From: Prasinococcaceae sp. CCMP 1430
Taxonomy: Eukaryota; Prasinodermophyta; Palmophyllophyceae; Prasinococcales; Prasinococcaceae
Assembly (NCBI GenBank): GCA_013416795.1
Contig: RQSC01000028.1
Span: 128,223 to 192,222 of the forward strand
Length of the DNA stretch: 64,000 nt
Direction: 5' to 3'
Positions 9,414 through 19,368 of this stretch are shown in pieces (position 1 is the first letter of the stretch; each line of letters opens with the position of its first letter). The translations under genes and the position numbers were made by a program. Below the pieces are notes generated by a model. The model was given only the letters and a program-made list of their open reading frames with translations, did not search any database and was not told the DNA's origin.

Positions 9414-11256
9414 ATGGTGACAGTCCCGCGGCGCGGCGAGGGCCCATCGCCCGGCGGCGGCGGCGGTAGCGTGCGCGCGGGCGTGCTCGCCGAGTCACCG
9501 CCCCAGGTGCGCGCCGACGAGGGCGGTGGCGGCGGGAAGAAGAAATACTCCATCAGCAGCGCGACGGTCTCGGGCGGCGGACAGCCGCGCGCGCTCTCGT
9601 CGGTCGCCGCGCTCAAGGAGGAGATTGACGGCGTGGTCATCGGCCAGGACGACGCCAAGACGAGGCTGTGCATCCAGGTGTACAAACATTACAAGCGGTT
9701 GCAGAGCCGCGAGGCGGCCGAGCAGGCCAAGGCCGGCGCGAGCCCAGACGGCTACCAGCACGACATCAAGCCCATGGGCGGGGTGCCGCCCTTCGACGTC
9801 CTGCCGGGCAAGGAGAACCCGCACGCGCCGACGACCAAATACCACGAGACGTCATGGGAGGTGCCGCCCAAGGGCATGGCCATCGGCGGCAAGAATTACA
9901 AGGCTTGGGACGCCGCCCTTGGCGAGGGCGCGGCAGCGGGCGCTCAGGCGGGCGCCCACGGCGCGGGCGCCGCCTTGGCGGCGGCCTTCGGGGCGGGCGA
10001 GGCCGACGACGACCTGAACCGCCACGAGGACCACGACGAGGACCTCGCCGACGTGGTGCTTGAGAAGGCCAACATTCTCATCTGCGGCCCCACGGGCTCG
10101 GGCAAGACGCACCTCATTCGCGCGCTGGGCAAAATCGTGGACGTGCCGGTCGTCACGCAGGACGCCACTGGCCTCACCGCTGCGGGCTACGTCGGTGAGG
10201 ACGTGGATAATTGCCTGCTGCGGCTGCTCGACGCGGCCGACGGCGACGTCAAAAAGGCGGAGCGTGGCATCGTGTACATCGACGAAATCGACAAGCTCGC
10301 GCGCTACGCTGACAACCAGCGCGACGTGGGCGGTGAGGGCGTGCAGCAAGCGCTGCTCAAGATGGTCGAGGGCGACCTGGTCACCGTCAACAAGGACAAG
10401 AACTCGCGCGACCGCAGGTCGGAGGCCACCATCGACACCAGCAGCATCCTCTTCATCGTGGGTGGCGCCTTCGTCGGCCTTGACAAGCTGGTAGCGCGAC
10501 GCACCAAAAAGGCCTCGGCGGGCATCGGCGCGCCGCTGGTCGCGCGACGCAAGGTACGCGTCGATTGAATTTGTGTGCGCCCCCGCGCGCGCGTGCGCTC
10601 GCACCTCATGGCGCTGACGCTCGCGCTCGTGCTCGCCCCCCAAGGCCGATACTGTCGAGGGCATGCTCGAGCAGGGCAAGCGCGCAGCGATGGACGTGAC
10701 GCCCGCCGACCTGACGCAGTTTGGCCTCATCCCCGAGTTTGTGGGCCGTTTCCCCGTGGTTGCTGCGCTGCAGCCGCTGGCGGTGGAGGACCTCGCGCGC
10801 ATCCTCGTTGAGCCGCGGCAAGCGCTGGTCAAGCAGTACCGCAAGGAGTTCCGCGAGTGCGAGACGCGCTTCGCGGTGACACCTGGCGCGTGCCGTGCGG
10901 TCGCCGAGCGCGCCTTCCGCGACAATGTGGGCGCGCGCGGCCTTCGCACCATCATGGAGGGCCTGCTGCACCACGCGCAGGCGCAGCTCCCCGTGCCCAA
11001 GGGCGTCGACGGCGTGCTGCTGGACGCGGCGGCGGTGCGCGAGTACTACGACGCCGACCCGCTTGAGCGCGGTGGGCTCGGTGCCAAGCTCATCTGGGGC
11101 GACGCAGGCGAACTCGAGAGGCGGGTCGCCGAGGCCGTCGCTGCGGAAGAGAGCAACGCTGCGGGAGATGAGGCCGACGGCGACGCCGACGGCCGCAGCA
11201 GTGACGCCGCCGCCGACGGAATTGACCAGCCCAAGAAGCTCCGAGCGACCGCCTAG
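9414..11256 (+). CDS. CLPX: ClpX AAA+ unfoldase, organellar type
   Basis: Two exons, 9414-10553 and 10645-11256, give 583 residues; the intron starts GTACGC and joins at ARRK/ADTVEGML. The AAA+ core is complete. Walker A is GPTGSGKTHLIRAL (about residue 224), the pore loop is GYVGED, Walker B is IVYIDEIDKLA (about residue 287), then EGVQQALLKMVEG, and the C-terminal small domain holds FGLIPEFVGRFPVVAAL and NVGARGLRTIMEG. ClpX unfolds substrates, classically for ClpP, in mitochondria or plastids (family knowledge). Two oddities: there is no N-terminal CxxC zinc-binding domain, only a Gly/Arg-rich leader and the IDGVVIGQDDAK block. The ClpP-contacting loop, usually IGF, reads AGIGAPLV with no Phe. 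ATG 9414 is chosen because it precedes a basic leader; an in-frame ATG at 9213 gives a longer, less likely form. Confidence 0.92.
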
Positions 11257-11822
11257 TGGTTCGAGGTGAAGTGGCAGGTGTCAGTTCTTGCTGCTAATTG
11301 TCACAGCGCAGGCGTGCCGGCGCGAAGCGCGGGGTGCAGCTGGCGGCAGCGGGCACTTGGCGGGCCCTGCCCGGTCCGCCTTCCGCGGGTGCGCCTCGCC
11401 TCGCGTCGGCCTCCGCCTGCGCATTGTAAGTACTCTAGGTGTGCACTGAGGTGGGAGGCCCGGAGGGCCGCGTTCAGCTCATGCGCTGCTCCCACCACAC
11501 CACATGTTCCCCTCCCCGCGCCACCCCGGCCGCGCACAACCACGCACGCAGTTGCTGCTTCCGGCAGTTATTTTTTCGGTTGGCGCGGTGGTCAGACATT
11601 TTTGACGCGCGGGCGCCACTTATGTCGCGCGCCGCGCGTGCGGCCGCCCCGTTGGCGTCGTCGCGCGTGCCGCGCGTGTGCCGCAGATCGCGCTTCGGAC
11701 AGCCCGCCTTCTCAGGCGTTCGCGGTGCGGCAAGCCTGCCCACCCGCCGCGCCCCTCCTCGCCCGCCCAGCTTGCGCTCGGCGCTGAGCGCGCGGCCGTG
11801 CGGCCGCGTGACACCGTGTCGG
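11257..11822. other. Intergenic region between ClpX and LysM genes
   Basis: GC-rich DNA without a conserved frame. An open frame in phase with the LysM gene runs back to 11439, but the sequence looks non-coding and a better start exists at 11823. Confidence 0.45.
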
Positions 11823-12704
11823 ATGGGCTGCTTGCTGAGCTGCCTCGGCGAGGGCGCCAGCGGCGACGAGCCCGTGGGGACGACGCACGAGCGCAAGGAG
11901 GAGCGTGTGGTACGCGATTCGCACGCGTGGCCTGACCAGCTTACTCCCGCCGAGCTGCTCGCGCTGGCTAAGGATGTCCTCGCCACAGACTGCGAGTGGC
12001 ACAGCCGCCACGTGACTGCGCGCAACCTCGCGGCGTTGTGTTTGGTCGAATCGAGCGGACGGCCAAAAGCTTGCCGTTACGAGGCGCATCTCGGCGAGTC
12101 ATCGACCGGGCTCACGCAGACGCTACTCTCCACGGGTGCGCGCGCGCAGCGCTCGCTCTGGCTGACGCGCGCATGTGTATCTTCTGAAGCGACGGCCTCT
12201 AACACCCGCGCGCGGCACCGCGCAGTCCGCTGGCAGACGACCGATCTGGGGTACTCAAAATATGGCGTGGGCGAGGCCATCACCGACAAGACGCTCGAGG
12301 ACCCGCGCATCAGCCTGTACTTCGGATGCGCGTATCTCACGTGGCTGTCCAACTACGCGGGCAAGGCGCGGAGCGATGAGTTCACGTATCGCGGCTTCAA
12401 TGGTGGTCCAAACGGCATCAACCTCGACTCCACGGTTCACTACTGGCAGAAGCAGCTGAAGGCGCGGAAGGAGATTGACGCGGCTGCAAAGGGCGGCTCG
12501 GTGCCGGTACCGACGCCGACGTCAGCCCCCGCAAAGGCAGCGCGAGGCGGCGGCGGCCAGCGCACCCACACCGTCCAGGCGGGCGACACTTTCTGGGGCC
12601 TCAGCAAGCGCTATGGTGTCACTGTGGAGGCTTTGCAGGCCGCGAACAAGGAGGTCCAACCTGGCCAGATCGCGGTCGGACAGATCCTGGCGCTGCCGAT
12701 TTGA
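11823..12704 (+). CDS. Acylated lysozyme-like (SLT fold) protein with C-terminal LysM domain
   Basis: Exons 11823-12135 and 12226-12704 encode 263 residues; the 90-nt intron opens GTGCGC and closes a phase-1 junction giving LLSTVRWQTTDLGY. The N-terminus MGCLLSC fits N-myristoylation at Gly2 plus palmitoylation at Cys3 and Cys7, suggesting membrane anchoring rather than secretion. The middle has NLAALCLVESSGRPKACRYE and later STGLTQTLLS, which match the catalytic-Glu (ESSG) and GLxQ features of soluble lytic transglycosylases, then FTYRGFNGGPNGIN. The C-terminus is a LysM repeat, HTVQAGDTFWGLSKRYGVTV to GQILALPI. LysM binds N-acetylglucosamine polymers (family knowledge). A role in bacterial cell-wall digestion or carbohydrate binding is inference. 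Confidence 0.8.
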   Translation: MGCLLSCLGEGASGDEPVGTTHERKEERVVRDSHAWPDQLTPAELLALAKDVLATDCEWHSRHVTARNLAALCLVESSGRPKACRYEAHLGESSTGLTQTLLSTGARAQRSLWLTRACVSSEATASNTRARHRAVRWQTTDLGYSKYGVGEAITDKTLEDPRISLYFGCAYLTWLSNYAGKARSDEFTYRGFNGGPNGINLDSTVHYWQKQLKARKEIDAAAKGGSVPVPTPTSAPAKAARGGGGQRTHTVQAGDTFWGLSKRYGVTVEALQAANKEVQPGQIAVGQILALPI

Positions 12705-12823
12705 GCGCTCCGCCCCATCCCTGCCCCTCCCACGCGCCTGCGTCTGCCCTGAGGCTGCTGTGGCGCTCCAACGTGCTGCCACCAATGCGCCATGGCACCA
12801 TATGGCACGGGGATATTATTGTT

Positions 12824-14143
12824 CTATGAGCCTGCGACTACCAACCTCTCGAAGACCGCCTGGGCTATGCACGCATAGCCCGCGTCGTTTGGATGGCACT
12901 GGTCACACGCTTGCTCATCGCAGTAGAGCGCGCACGGCGCCCATTCGGAGCTGAGTTGGCAGCTCGGCGGGAAGGACTCGCGCCATCCAGGCGTGCCACC
13001 GAGCGCGCCGAAGACGTCGATAGGCGCCTCGAGACCCGCGCGCGCGGCAACGAGTTCCAAAACGGGCTTGAGCACTGTGTTGATGACAGTCTGGTTCTGC
13101 GAGTGTGCGTGCACACGTGGGGTCAGCACGCCGGGCTCGCGCCGGTGTGGACGCGCGAGCCGAGCGCGCGCGCACCATGCCATACGCCTTTGCCTGCATG
13201 AGCGGCGGTGGAGCGGCGACGAGCACGCGCGGGTTGCCGAGCGCGCTCGCAACGCGCAGGAAGGCCGCATAGTCAATGGCGTAAGAGCAGCCGCCCAGCG
13301 TGGGCGCGCTTGGATCCAGCGCTCCGCCGCAGTCGTGCTGCCAGTTGGCAGGCCCGCCGTCCGCTGCGTCCTTGGCGTCGTTCGTGCCCAGCATTACCAC
13401 CACCGTGTCCCATCGCCCTCGCGCGACGAATGCGTCGAACTCTTGGGTGTCCCAGTAAGGCTTGTCTCCGGTGCGGCTCATGGTCGTGCCGCCGAGGGCG
13501 AACATACTCACTTCGTAGGCGCCTGCACCGACCTTTTCGTCGAGGAGTCTCTGGAGGATTGCGGGGTATGTCGTGTTGCCATGGGGCCCGGCCGAGGAGG
13601 CCATGTAGCCCCCTATCCGCCCAGCACGCCATCCGCCGCGCAGGCGTCAGCTCCTATTCGCACGAGCAGCAGGCGTTGCAGCAGGTGCCGGTGCACGCGC
13701 CCGGCACGACGAGCGCACGCATGCGGGTGTGGGCGAGCGCGCACTTTCGCGGCGAGGCCGTCGCCAGCGGGGGGCGCCGGCGCGCAACCCTTGACGCGGC
13801 GGCGCAGCGCACATGTGATGCTGTCGCCGACGCACGCCACTTGGATTGGGGTCGATTCCAAAGACGACGACGACGACGAGAGCGCGCTCGCCGCCAACGA
13901 CATGCCGTCAGCGACAGCGCGGCGCGCTCGTGCCACCGCGGCTGGTCGCGCGCGCACGAGCGTGAACGCGAGCGCAAGCGTGAGCGCGAGCGCGAGCGCC
14001 AGGTTGCGCTCGCGAGCGCTCGCGTGCGGGTGTGGGTGCGGCGGCGCGTCCGAGGCCTTTCGCCGCCGCCCCATCGCGCCCGCGCGCCGCCGGTCGCTTG
14101 TGTTGTGGCGCCTCGCCCGGCTACGTGCGCCTGTATGGGACAT
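12824..14143 (-). CDS. SGNH (GDSL-type) hydrolase, secreted or membrane-anchored
   Basis: Three exons (14143-13813, 13612-13176, 13096-12824) give 346 residues; both introns start GTGCGC. The splice at 13813/13612 restores CVGDSITWGYMASSAGPHG, block I with the nucleophile Ser. Block II is MFALGGTT, block III VVMLGTNDAKD (Asn of the oxyanion hole), and the last exon has the Asp-x-x-His pair in CDQCHPNDAGYACIA. Several Cys and a leader with an Ala/Leu-rich segment (LALALALTLALAFTLV) indicate entry into the secretory pathway. The family hydrolyses carboxyl or acetyl esters of lipids or polysaccharides (family knowledge); the substrate is unknown. A second in-frame ATG at 14074 (MGRRRKASD) puts a basic stretch before the hydrophobic segment and could be the real start. 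Confidence 0.85.
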
Positions 14144-14210
14144 CAAGGGCAGCGGCGTTTTGAGTGCTGGCCGTTACGAAATGATCAAGCCGAATATTAC
14201 CGAGGCGGAG

Positions 14211-16449
14211 CTAGCCAGCTCGCGCCCCGTCTTGGTCTTCGCCGTCGTCCCTTGATAGGTTGTCGAGCATAGCCGCGTCGCGTTCGATCTGCTCGCGCTG
14301 CTCCGAACCCGCGGGCGCCGCCCGCGCGGCGGCGGCGTACGCAGCACGTGCGTCGGCATAGCGCTTCAGGTGTGCGAGCGCTGCAGCCGCGCGGCACGCA
14401 AGCCGTGCGGCCTGCTGACCTCGACCAGTAGCGGCAAGCGCGGCAGCATCCTCACCGAGGACGCCGAGCGTCTCGTTATCGATGGTAACCTCCGTGGCGA
14501 CAAGTGCAGCGTTGGCCGTGCACGATGCGAGAGCGCGCAGCGCCTTGCAGCAGTCGGCAACGCTCTCGGCGAAGCGGCTGCTCTTGAGACGGGCGATGGC
14601 ACGATTGGCGAGGCAGGCCGCCACGAGCGCTAGCGAGTCCTCATCCACATCGCCAGCCTTCCCTGCCGCGAGCGCGCAAGCCGCGGCGTGTGTGTACGCG
14701 TCTACAGCACCTGAATGGTCGCCGCGTCGCATGCGGATATCGCCACGCGCCTTGAGCTCCGCCGGTCCAGGCGGCGGTCCTGCAGCCGCCTCGACCTCCT
14801 CGAGTGCGGCACTGAGCTGCTCGCGAGCGCCCTCGGGCGCATGCGCTAGTGCCTTGCGGTAGTCGTCCGCGGCTTCTGCCAGCGACTCAGCGTCACCATC
14901 GGCGAGGTTGGCGCGGCCGGCACCACGCCGCGCGTACAGGCGCGAGAGCGTCGCGCGCGCCGCCGCGCCGGCCTCCGTGGCAGCGTCTAGGCCATGCGCC
15001 GCCAGTGCCTCCGCCTCCGCCTCGGCGGCCTCGGCGAGCTCCGCGATGCCGCGCGACGCTGCCTCCACCGCCTGAAAGCTGTCACCCGCCTTCAGGTTGG
15101 CTGCGGCCAGGTTGGCCAGCAAGGCACCCTTGAGCTGCAATTCGTCGCGGCTCGAGAAGTTGTCGATCGCCTGCTCGTAGGCAGCGATGGCGCCCTGCAG
15201 ATTGCCCGCGCGAAAGAACTCGTCCGCTTTGTCCTTGAGGAAAACGGGCTCCCGCTCGGCCGCGCCGAGACCACCCGCGCCGCCCGCGCTCCCGTCGGGG
15301 AGCTCGACTGGCCGGTCGCGTGCGGGCAAGAAGCCGCCCGCGGGGCCCGCCTGCTTCTCGGCGAATCGCACCGTCGTGCGTATGACGTTGCGCGTTGGTG
15401 GTGGTGCGCACTCGGGCTCCGGGTTCGGGTCGAGCTCCAGGTCGACCAGGGTCTCCACCGCCGCTGTCACAGCGGGACGCCCATCCTCGCCATCCGACTC
15501 GCTGCCATAGTCGATCGATCCCGGCTCGCCGAGCTGCAAGCCACCGAGCTGGCGCGGCAGGGATGTACCCTGCTGTTTCTGCTGCTGCTGCTGCTGCTGC
15601 TGCCCTTGCGCTCGCGCCTGCGTGGGCTTGGACGCCTCTAGCGACTTCAGCGCTCTCGCAGCGTCGCCCAAATCAGCGTCCTCCTCGCCATCGCTGTCAT
15701 CGCTCGCAATATCCACCAAAGAATGGCGGTCCGCGCGTGGCTTGCGCGGCTCCGTCGTCGCCTTCGCAGGCCACTGCTGCTGCGTCGCCTGCTGCTGCTC
15801 CGATAGCCCCATCACGCGCTCGCGCTCCCGCGCCAGCTCGTCAGCCTTTCTGCGTTCGATCTCCTTCCTGCGCGCTTCCTCCATGTCCATCTGTCTTTTC
15901 AGGTCGTCTTTCTTGAGCTTGGCGCGCGCCGCTCGTCGCATCTCATCGGCGGCGCGCGTGGCCGCTCTCGCCGTCTCGATGCTTGCCGTACGTCGCGCGA
16001 GGATCGCCGCCTGGGGTGGCGTCGACCGCAGTGGGGGCGGCACGTGTGCGCGGCAACAGATGCCAGTGGGGTCGCGCGGTGTCAGCATGGAAGCACGAGC
16101 ACGGACCTCTCATGGGCCCGCCCGGCATCACATACGCGGAATCGCGGCCGCGCTATACCTTGTCGCCCGTCGCGCGTAGCGCCCCCCACTCCTCTCCGCT
16201 GACCGCCTTGCGCAGGTAGAGGGTGAGCGCGCCTGTCTCGCCGTCCTCGCCAAAGACGGCCTTGGATGCGTCCGCGTCGATTTCACCCTTGAGATCGATA
16301 GCGAGCACGTGCGAGGGTGGCACGTTCACCTTGGCAAACGCCGACGCGAGCTCAATCGACGTCGTCCTCGCCACGCAGCCCGCGCATCGCACACGCACGA
16401 CCACCGTGTCGTTGTCCTCCTCCCACTCGTGCTGCGGCGCGAGCGGCAT
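14211..16449 (-). CDS. DNAAF4: Dynein axonemal assembly factor 4 (DYX1C1 type), CS plus TPR domains
   Basis: Exon 1 (16449-16160 or 16159) encodes a CS/p23-like domain starting MPLAPQHEWEEDNDTVVVRV and ending WGALRATGDK. Exon 2 (16010-14211) continues AAILARRTASIETARAATRA and a charged helix with EEARRKEIERRKADELARER. The intron starts GTATAG. A Gln run lies near 15580-15600, then acidic linkers, then NVIRTTVRFAEKQAG and EPVFLKDKADEFFRAGNLQG, which begins the TPR array. CS followed by a charged helix and C-terminal TPRs is the layout of DNAAF4, a co-chaperone needed for cytoplasmic pre-assembly of axonemal dyneins (family knowledge). At 696 residues it is much longer than the human protein of about 420, mostly because of low-complexity linkers and extra TPR-like helices. 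It supports motile cilia, with the docking protein at 4.9 kb and enkurin at 22 kb. Confidence 0.82.
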
Positions 16450-16682
16450 GACGAGCGGCGGCGCAGGGGGACGCGATCCTTCCCCCCTCCCCGAAAACCC
16501 TGCCCCCGGCGACGGCCTCGCCTGACACCCCTCCCGCGCGCTCCGCGCGGCGGGCGCGCGCCGTGTGGGCGCCCTGGCCAAGGGGAGCCGCTCGCGCCGC
16601 TCGCGGGTGCGCCGCCGCCGGTCAACGGTTCCCCGAGGCGCTCGCGCGCTCGCGCTTGCGCCCATGCCCTCGCGGGTGGTTC

Positions 16683-16966
16683 GAATAAGGGTTTACATAC
16701 TATATAAAATGACAATTCCTTCTCAGTCGAATCCGACATTAAACCTTAAAAACTTCCCTTGCCAATGTCGCAGGTGTGAGCGCACTTGTGACCATCAGGA
16801 TGGTACGTCAAAATTCAATGCATCAGGTTCCGGTTCGCGCGACGTCAGCCCCACAACCTAAAAAGAATAATGTTTGGCGACACACAACAGTTGAAAAAGC
16901 TGAAACTATTAATTATCGAACACATAAACCTGTTAAAAATGGTCTTTTTTGTGAACGTATTTTTTC
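16683..16966 (+). other. rpoC1 (fragment): AT-rich block with plastid-like rpoC1 fragment
   Basis: Composition drops abruptly to AT-rich at about 16683 and returns to GC-rich at about 16966. On the plus strand 16872-16964 reads in one frame VWRHTTVEKAETINYRTHKP followed by VKNGLFCERIF. The ETINYRTxKP and GLFCERIF blocks are the conserved N-terminus of the plastid and cyanobacterial RNA polymerase beta-prime (gamma) subunit, normally followed by GP. Here the match stops exactly where GC-rich nuclear DNA resumes. Codons are A/T-ending, as in plastids. Bases 16683-16860 are less AT-rich and of unknown origin. This is a nuclear plastid insertion or an assembly junction; it cannot be a functional gene. 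Confidence 0.7.
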
Positions 16967-19122
16967 CCGCCGCGGTCGAGCGACCCCCCCCGAGCCCGCC
17001 CGCCGCCGCGCTCGCGCTGTAGCCGCAGCCCCCCTTGCGCTCGGCGCGCAATGCGCCCTCCTCGCACCCCGCCCCGAGCACCTCGCAGATGAGCTCCTCC
17101 GTGTGCAAGCCCGACACGAGCCTCAGCCGCCCGTGGCCCACGTCCTCGGTGACGCCCATGACCAGCGGCGCGAGCTCCTCCCCGAACACCTCCTCCACGA
17201 GCTCCTCCGTGATGAAGGGCTCGCACAGTCGATCGAAGTCCCACACGCCCTGCGCCTCGAGCTCGTCCCTCCACAGGGGCACGCTGGGCCTGAACCTGCC
17301 CAGCAGCCCGGTGGTGGTGCCCTCGGGCATCTCCCAGATGCGGAAGAAACCCAGTATGTGGTCGATGCGGTACGCGCTGAAGTACTGCGAGAGCCCGGCG
17401 AGGCGCCTTCGCCACCACGCGTAGCCGTCGCGCGACATGGCCTCCCAGTTGTACGTGGGGAAGCCCCAGTTCTGGCCGTTGGGCTGGCGGTCGCGAGCGC
17501 GCGCGCGCGCGTGGGTGCGCGCGGGAGGAGGAGCGCGCCGGCGCGCGCGTCAGAGGGGAGCCGTCGCGATCGAGCGCTCCCTCGCCGCGGGCGGGGCGCG
17601 CGCGCGGCGCGGCGCGGGCGGCGCGCGAGCCACTCACGTCGAAGGCGTCGGGGGGCGCGCCCGTGCGTTTGTCCATCCTAAAGAGCTCCGGGTGCACCCA
17701 CGTGTCCACCGAGCCCTTGTCCACGCCGATCGGGAGGTCCCCCTTGAGCACCACCCGGCGCGAGGTGGCGTACCGAGCGGCCGCGCCGAGCTGCAGGTGC
17801 AGCTGCCACTGCAGCCAGCGCCAGAACGAGGCCTCGCGGGCCACAGGGGAGGGCTCGAGCGGAGCCCCCTCGCCGCCGGCGCCACCGGCGCGCGGGTGCA
17901 GCGCCGCCATCGCGCGCAGCCTGTCCATGGTGGGCGCCGCGAGGTCCCCCCATCGCCAGTGCTCGGCGTGTCCGAAGGTGTCGCGCAGCGCGCAAAACAC
18001 CGAGTATGGCAGCAGCCACTCCTCCTGCGCGCTCTCCCACTCGAGGAACGCCGCGCAAAGCAGCGCGTCGTCGCCGGCGCGGCGGAAGACCTCCCGCGCT
18101 ATGCGCAGCTTCGCGCTCAGGGTCGCCTGGTAGTCCACCTGCGGCAGGCCGTTGAGGCGCGTGCGCGCCTCGGCCGCCATGGCGGCGACGTCGGCCGGGA
18201 GCGGCAGCGCCGGCGGCGAGCTCGCCGGCGCGTCGGTGCTCGCCCGCCTCTCGGCGCTTTCGTCGGCGCTGCCGGCCTGGACGGCTCCGCCCTGGCCCGC
18301 GCCGGCGCCGGTGCCCGCGTCCCGCCCCCTCCCGGGCCCCACGAGCTCCTCCACCCGGAGGTACATCGGGTGCAGCGCGAACACGCTCAGGCTCGAGTAC
18401 GGGTACGAGTCCCACCACGTGCCGTGGACGCACGTGTCGTTCACGGGCAGCAGCTGGATCATGCGCAGTCCCGCGGCGGCGGCCACGTCGACCAGCAGGC
18501 GCAGGTCGGCGAACTCGCCGCAGCCCAGCGAGGACGCGCTGCGCAGGGCGAACACGGGCGAGGCGACGCCCGCGCCGCGCCAGGGGAGGGCGCGCCGCAC
18601 GTGGCCGCCGTCGCACGCGATGGCGCTCGGGATCTCGAGCGGCTGGGCGCGGCGGCCCCCGTCCGCGCCGGCGCCGCCGTCATCGCCATCGTCGTCCCCC
18701 TCCGCGTCGTCGTCGCTCGCGCCGATCCACAGCACGCGCGCCTCGCCGTCCTCGAAGCGCACGCGCGCGTCGGCGGCGCCGGTGACGCCCTCCTCTGAGC
18801 TCGCGGCGTCGGCACCGCCGCCGCCGCCGCCGCCGCTGCGCGCGGGCGCGTCCTCGAGGACGGCGAACCTGTACGTGATGGGCCTGGACAGCTCCTCGCG
18901 CGGGAGCTCGCACTCGAGCGTCCACACGGAGCGCTCGCCCTCGCGCATGCGCGCTGCGCGCCGCGCGTTGCCGCCGCCCAGCGCGCTGGCGGAGCCCACC
19001 ACTACCACGAGCTCCCCAGGGCGCAGGTGATCGCAGCGCACGTCGAAGCGCACTCGCACCGCGGCGGGGGGGGCCGCCAGGCCGGGCTGCAGCTGTTTGG
19101 AGGGTGCGCCGCTCAGGCCGGC
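16967..19122 (-). pseudogene. DPE2: 4-alpha-glucanotransferase DPE2, 3' half missing
   Basis: Two exons are visible: about 19122-17638 and 17483 to the AT-rich junction. The N-terminal part is a CBM20 starch-binding domain (VRVRFDVRCDHLRPGELVVV, later SRPITYRFAVLED). The GH77 barrel follows with SPVFALRSASSLGCGEFADL, MIQLLPVNDT, WDSYPYSSLSVFALHPMYL, VVLKGDLPIGVDKGSVDTW, and after a GTGAGT intron PNGQNWGFPTYNWEAM and YFSAYRIDHILGFFRIWEMP. DPE2 moves glucose from maltose onto glucans in the cytosol (family knowledge). Similarity stops near 16976, where the AT-rich block begins. The remaining half of GH77, with more catalytic residues, is absent and the next gene starts 520 nt away, so as assembled the gene cannot make a full enzyme. 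Truncation may be biological or an assembly break. No ATG was found at the 5' end; a second CBM20, usual in plants, was not seen. Confidence 0.8.
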
Positions 19123-19368
19123 GCTCACGCCGACGGGCAGGCCTTGTTGCGAGCGAGCCTCCGATTTGGTGGCGGCCGCCGCCGTTTCGCCGTCGTCGGC
19201 CGCGTCGCCGTGGCCCCGGTCCTCGGCGCGGCGCGCGAGGAGCGGCTCGTCCAGGCGGCCGCGGCGGGAGATGCTGCCGCGCTCGCAGCAGAAATTCGTG
19301 GCGGAGGCGATGGGGGCATCGAGGCGGCCGCGGAGGTCGTGCGCGCGCGCAACGCCCAAGGCGTGCCC

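Noticed and set aside
16674..16692. GGTTCGAATAAGG, resembling a tRNA T-arm
   Set aside because: There is no matching acceptor stem, D-arm or anticodon arm around it.
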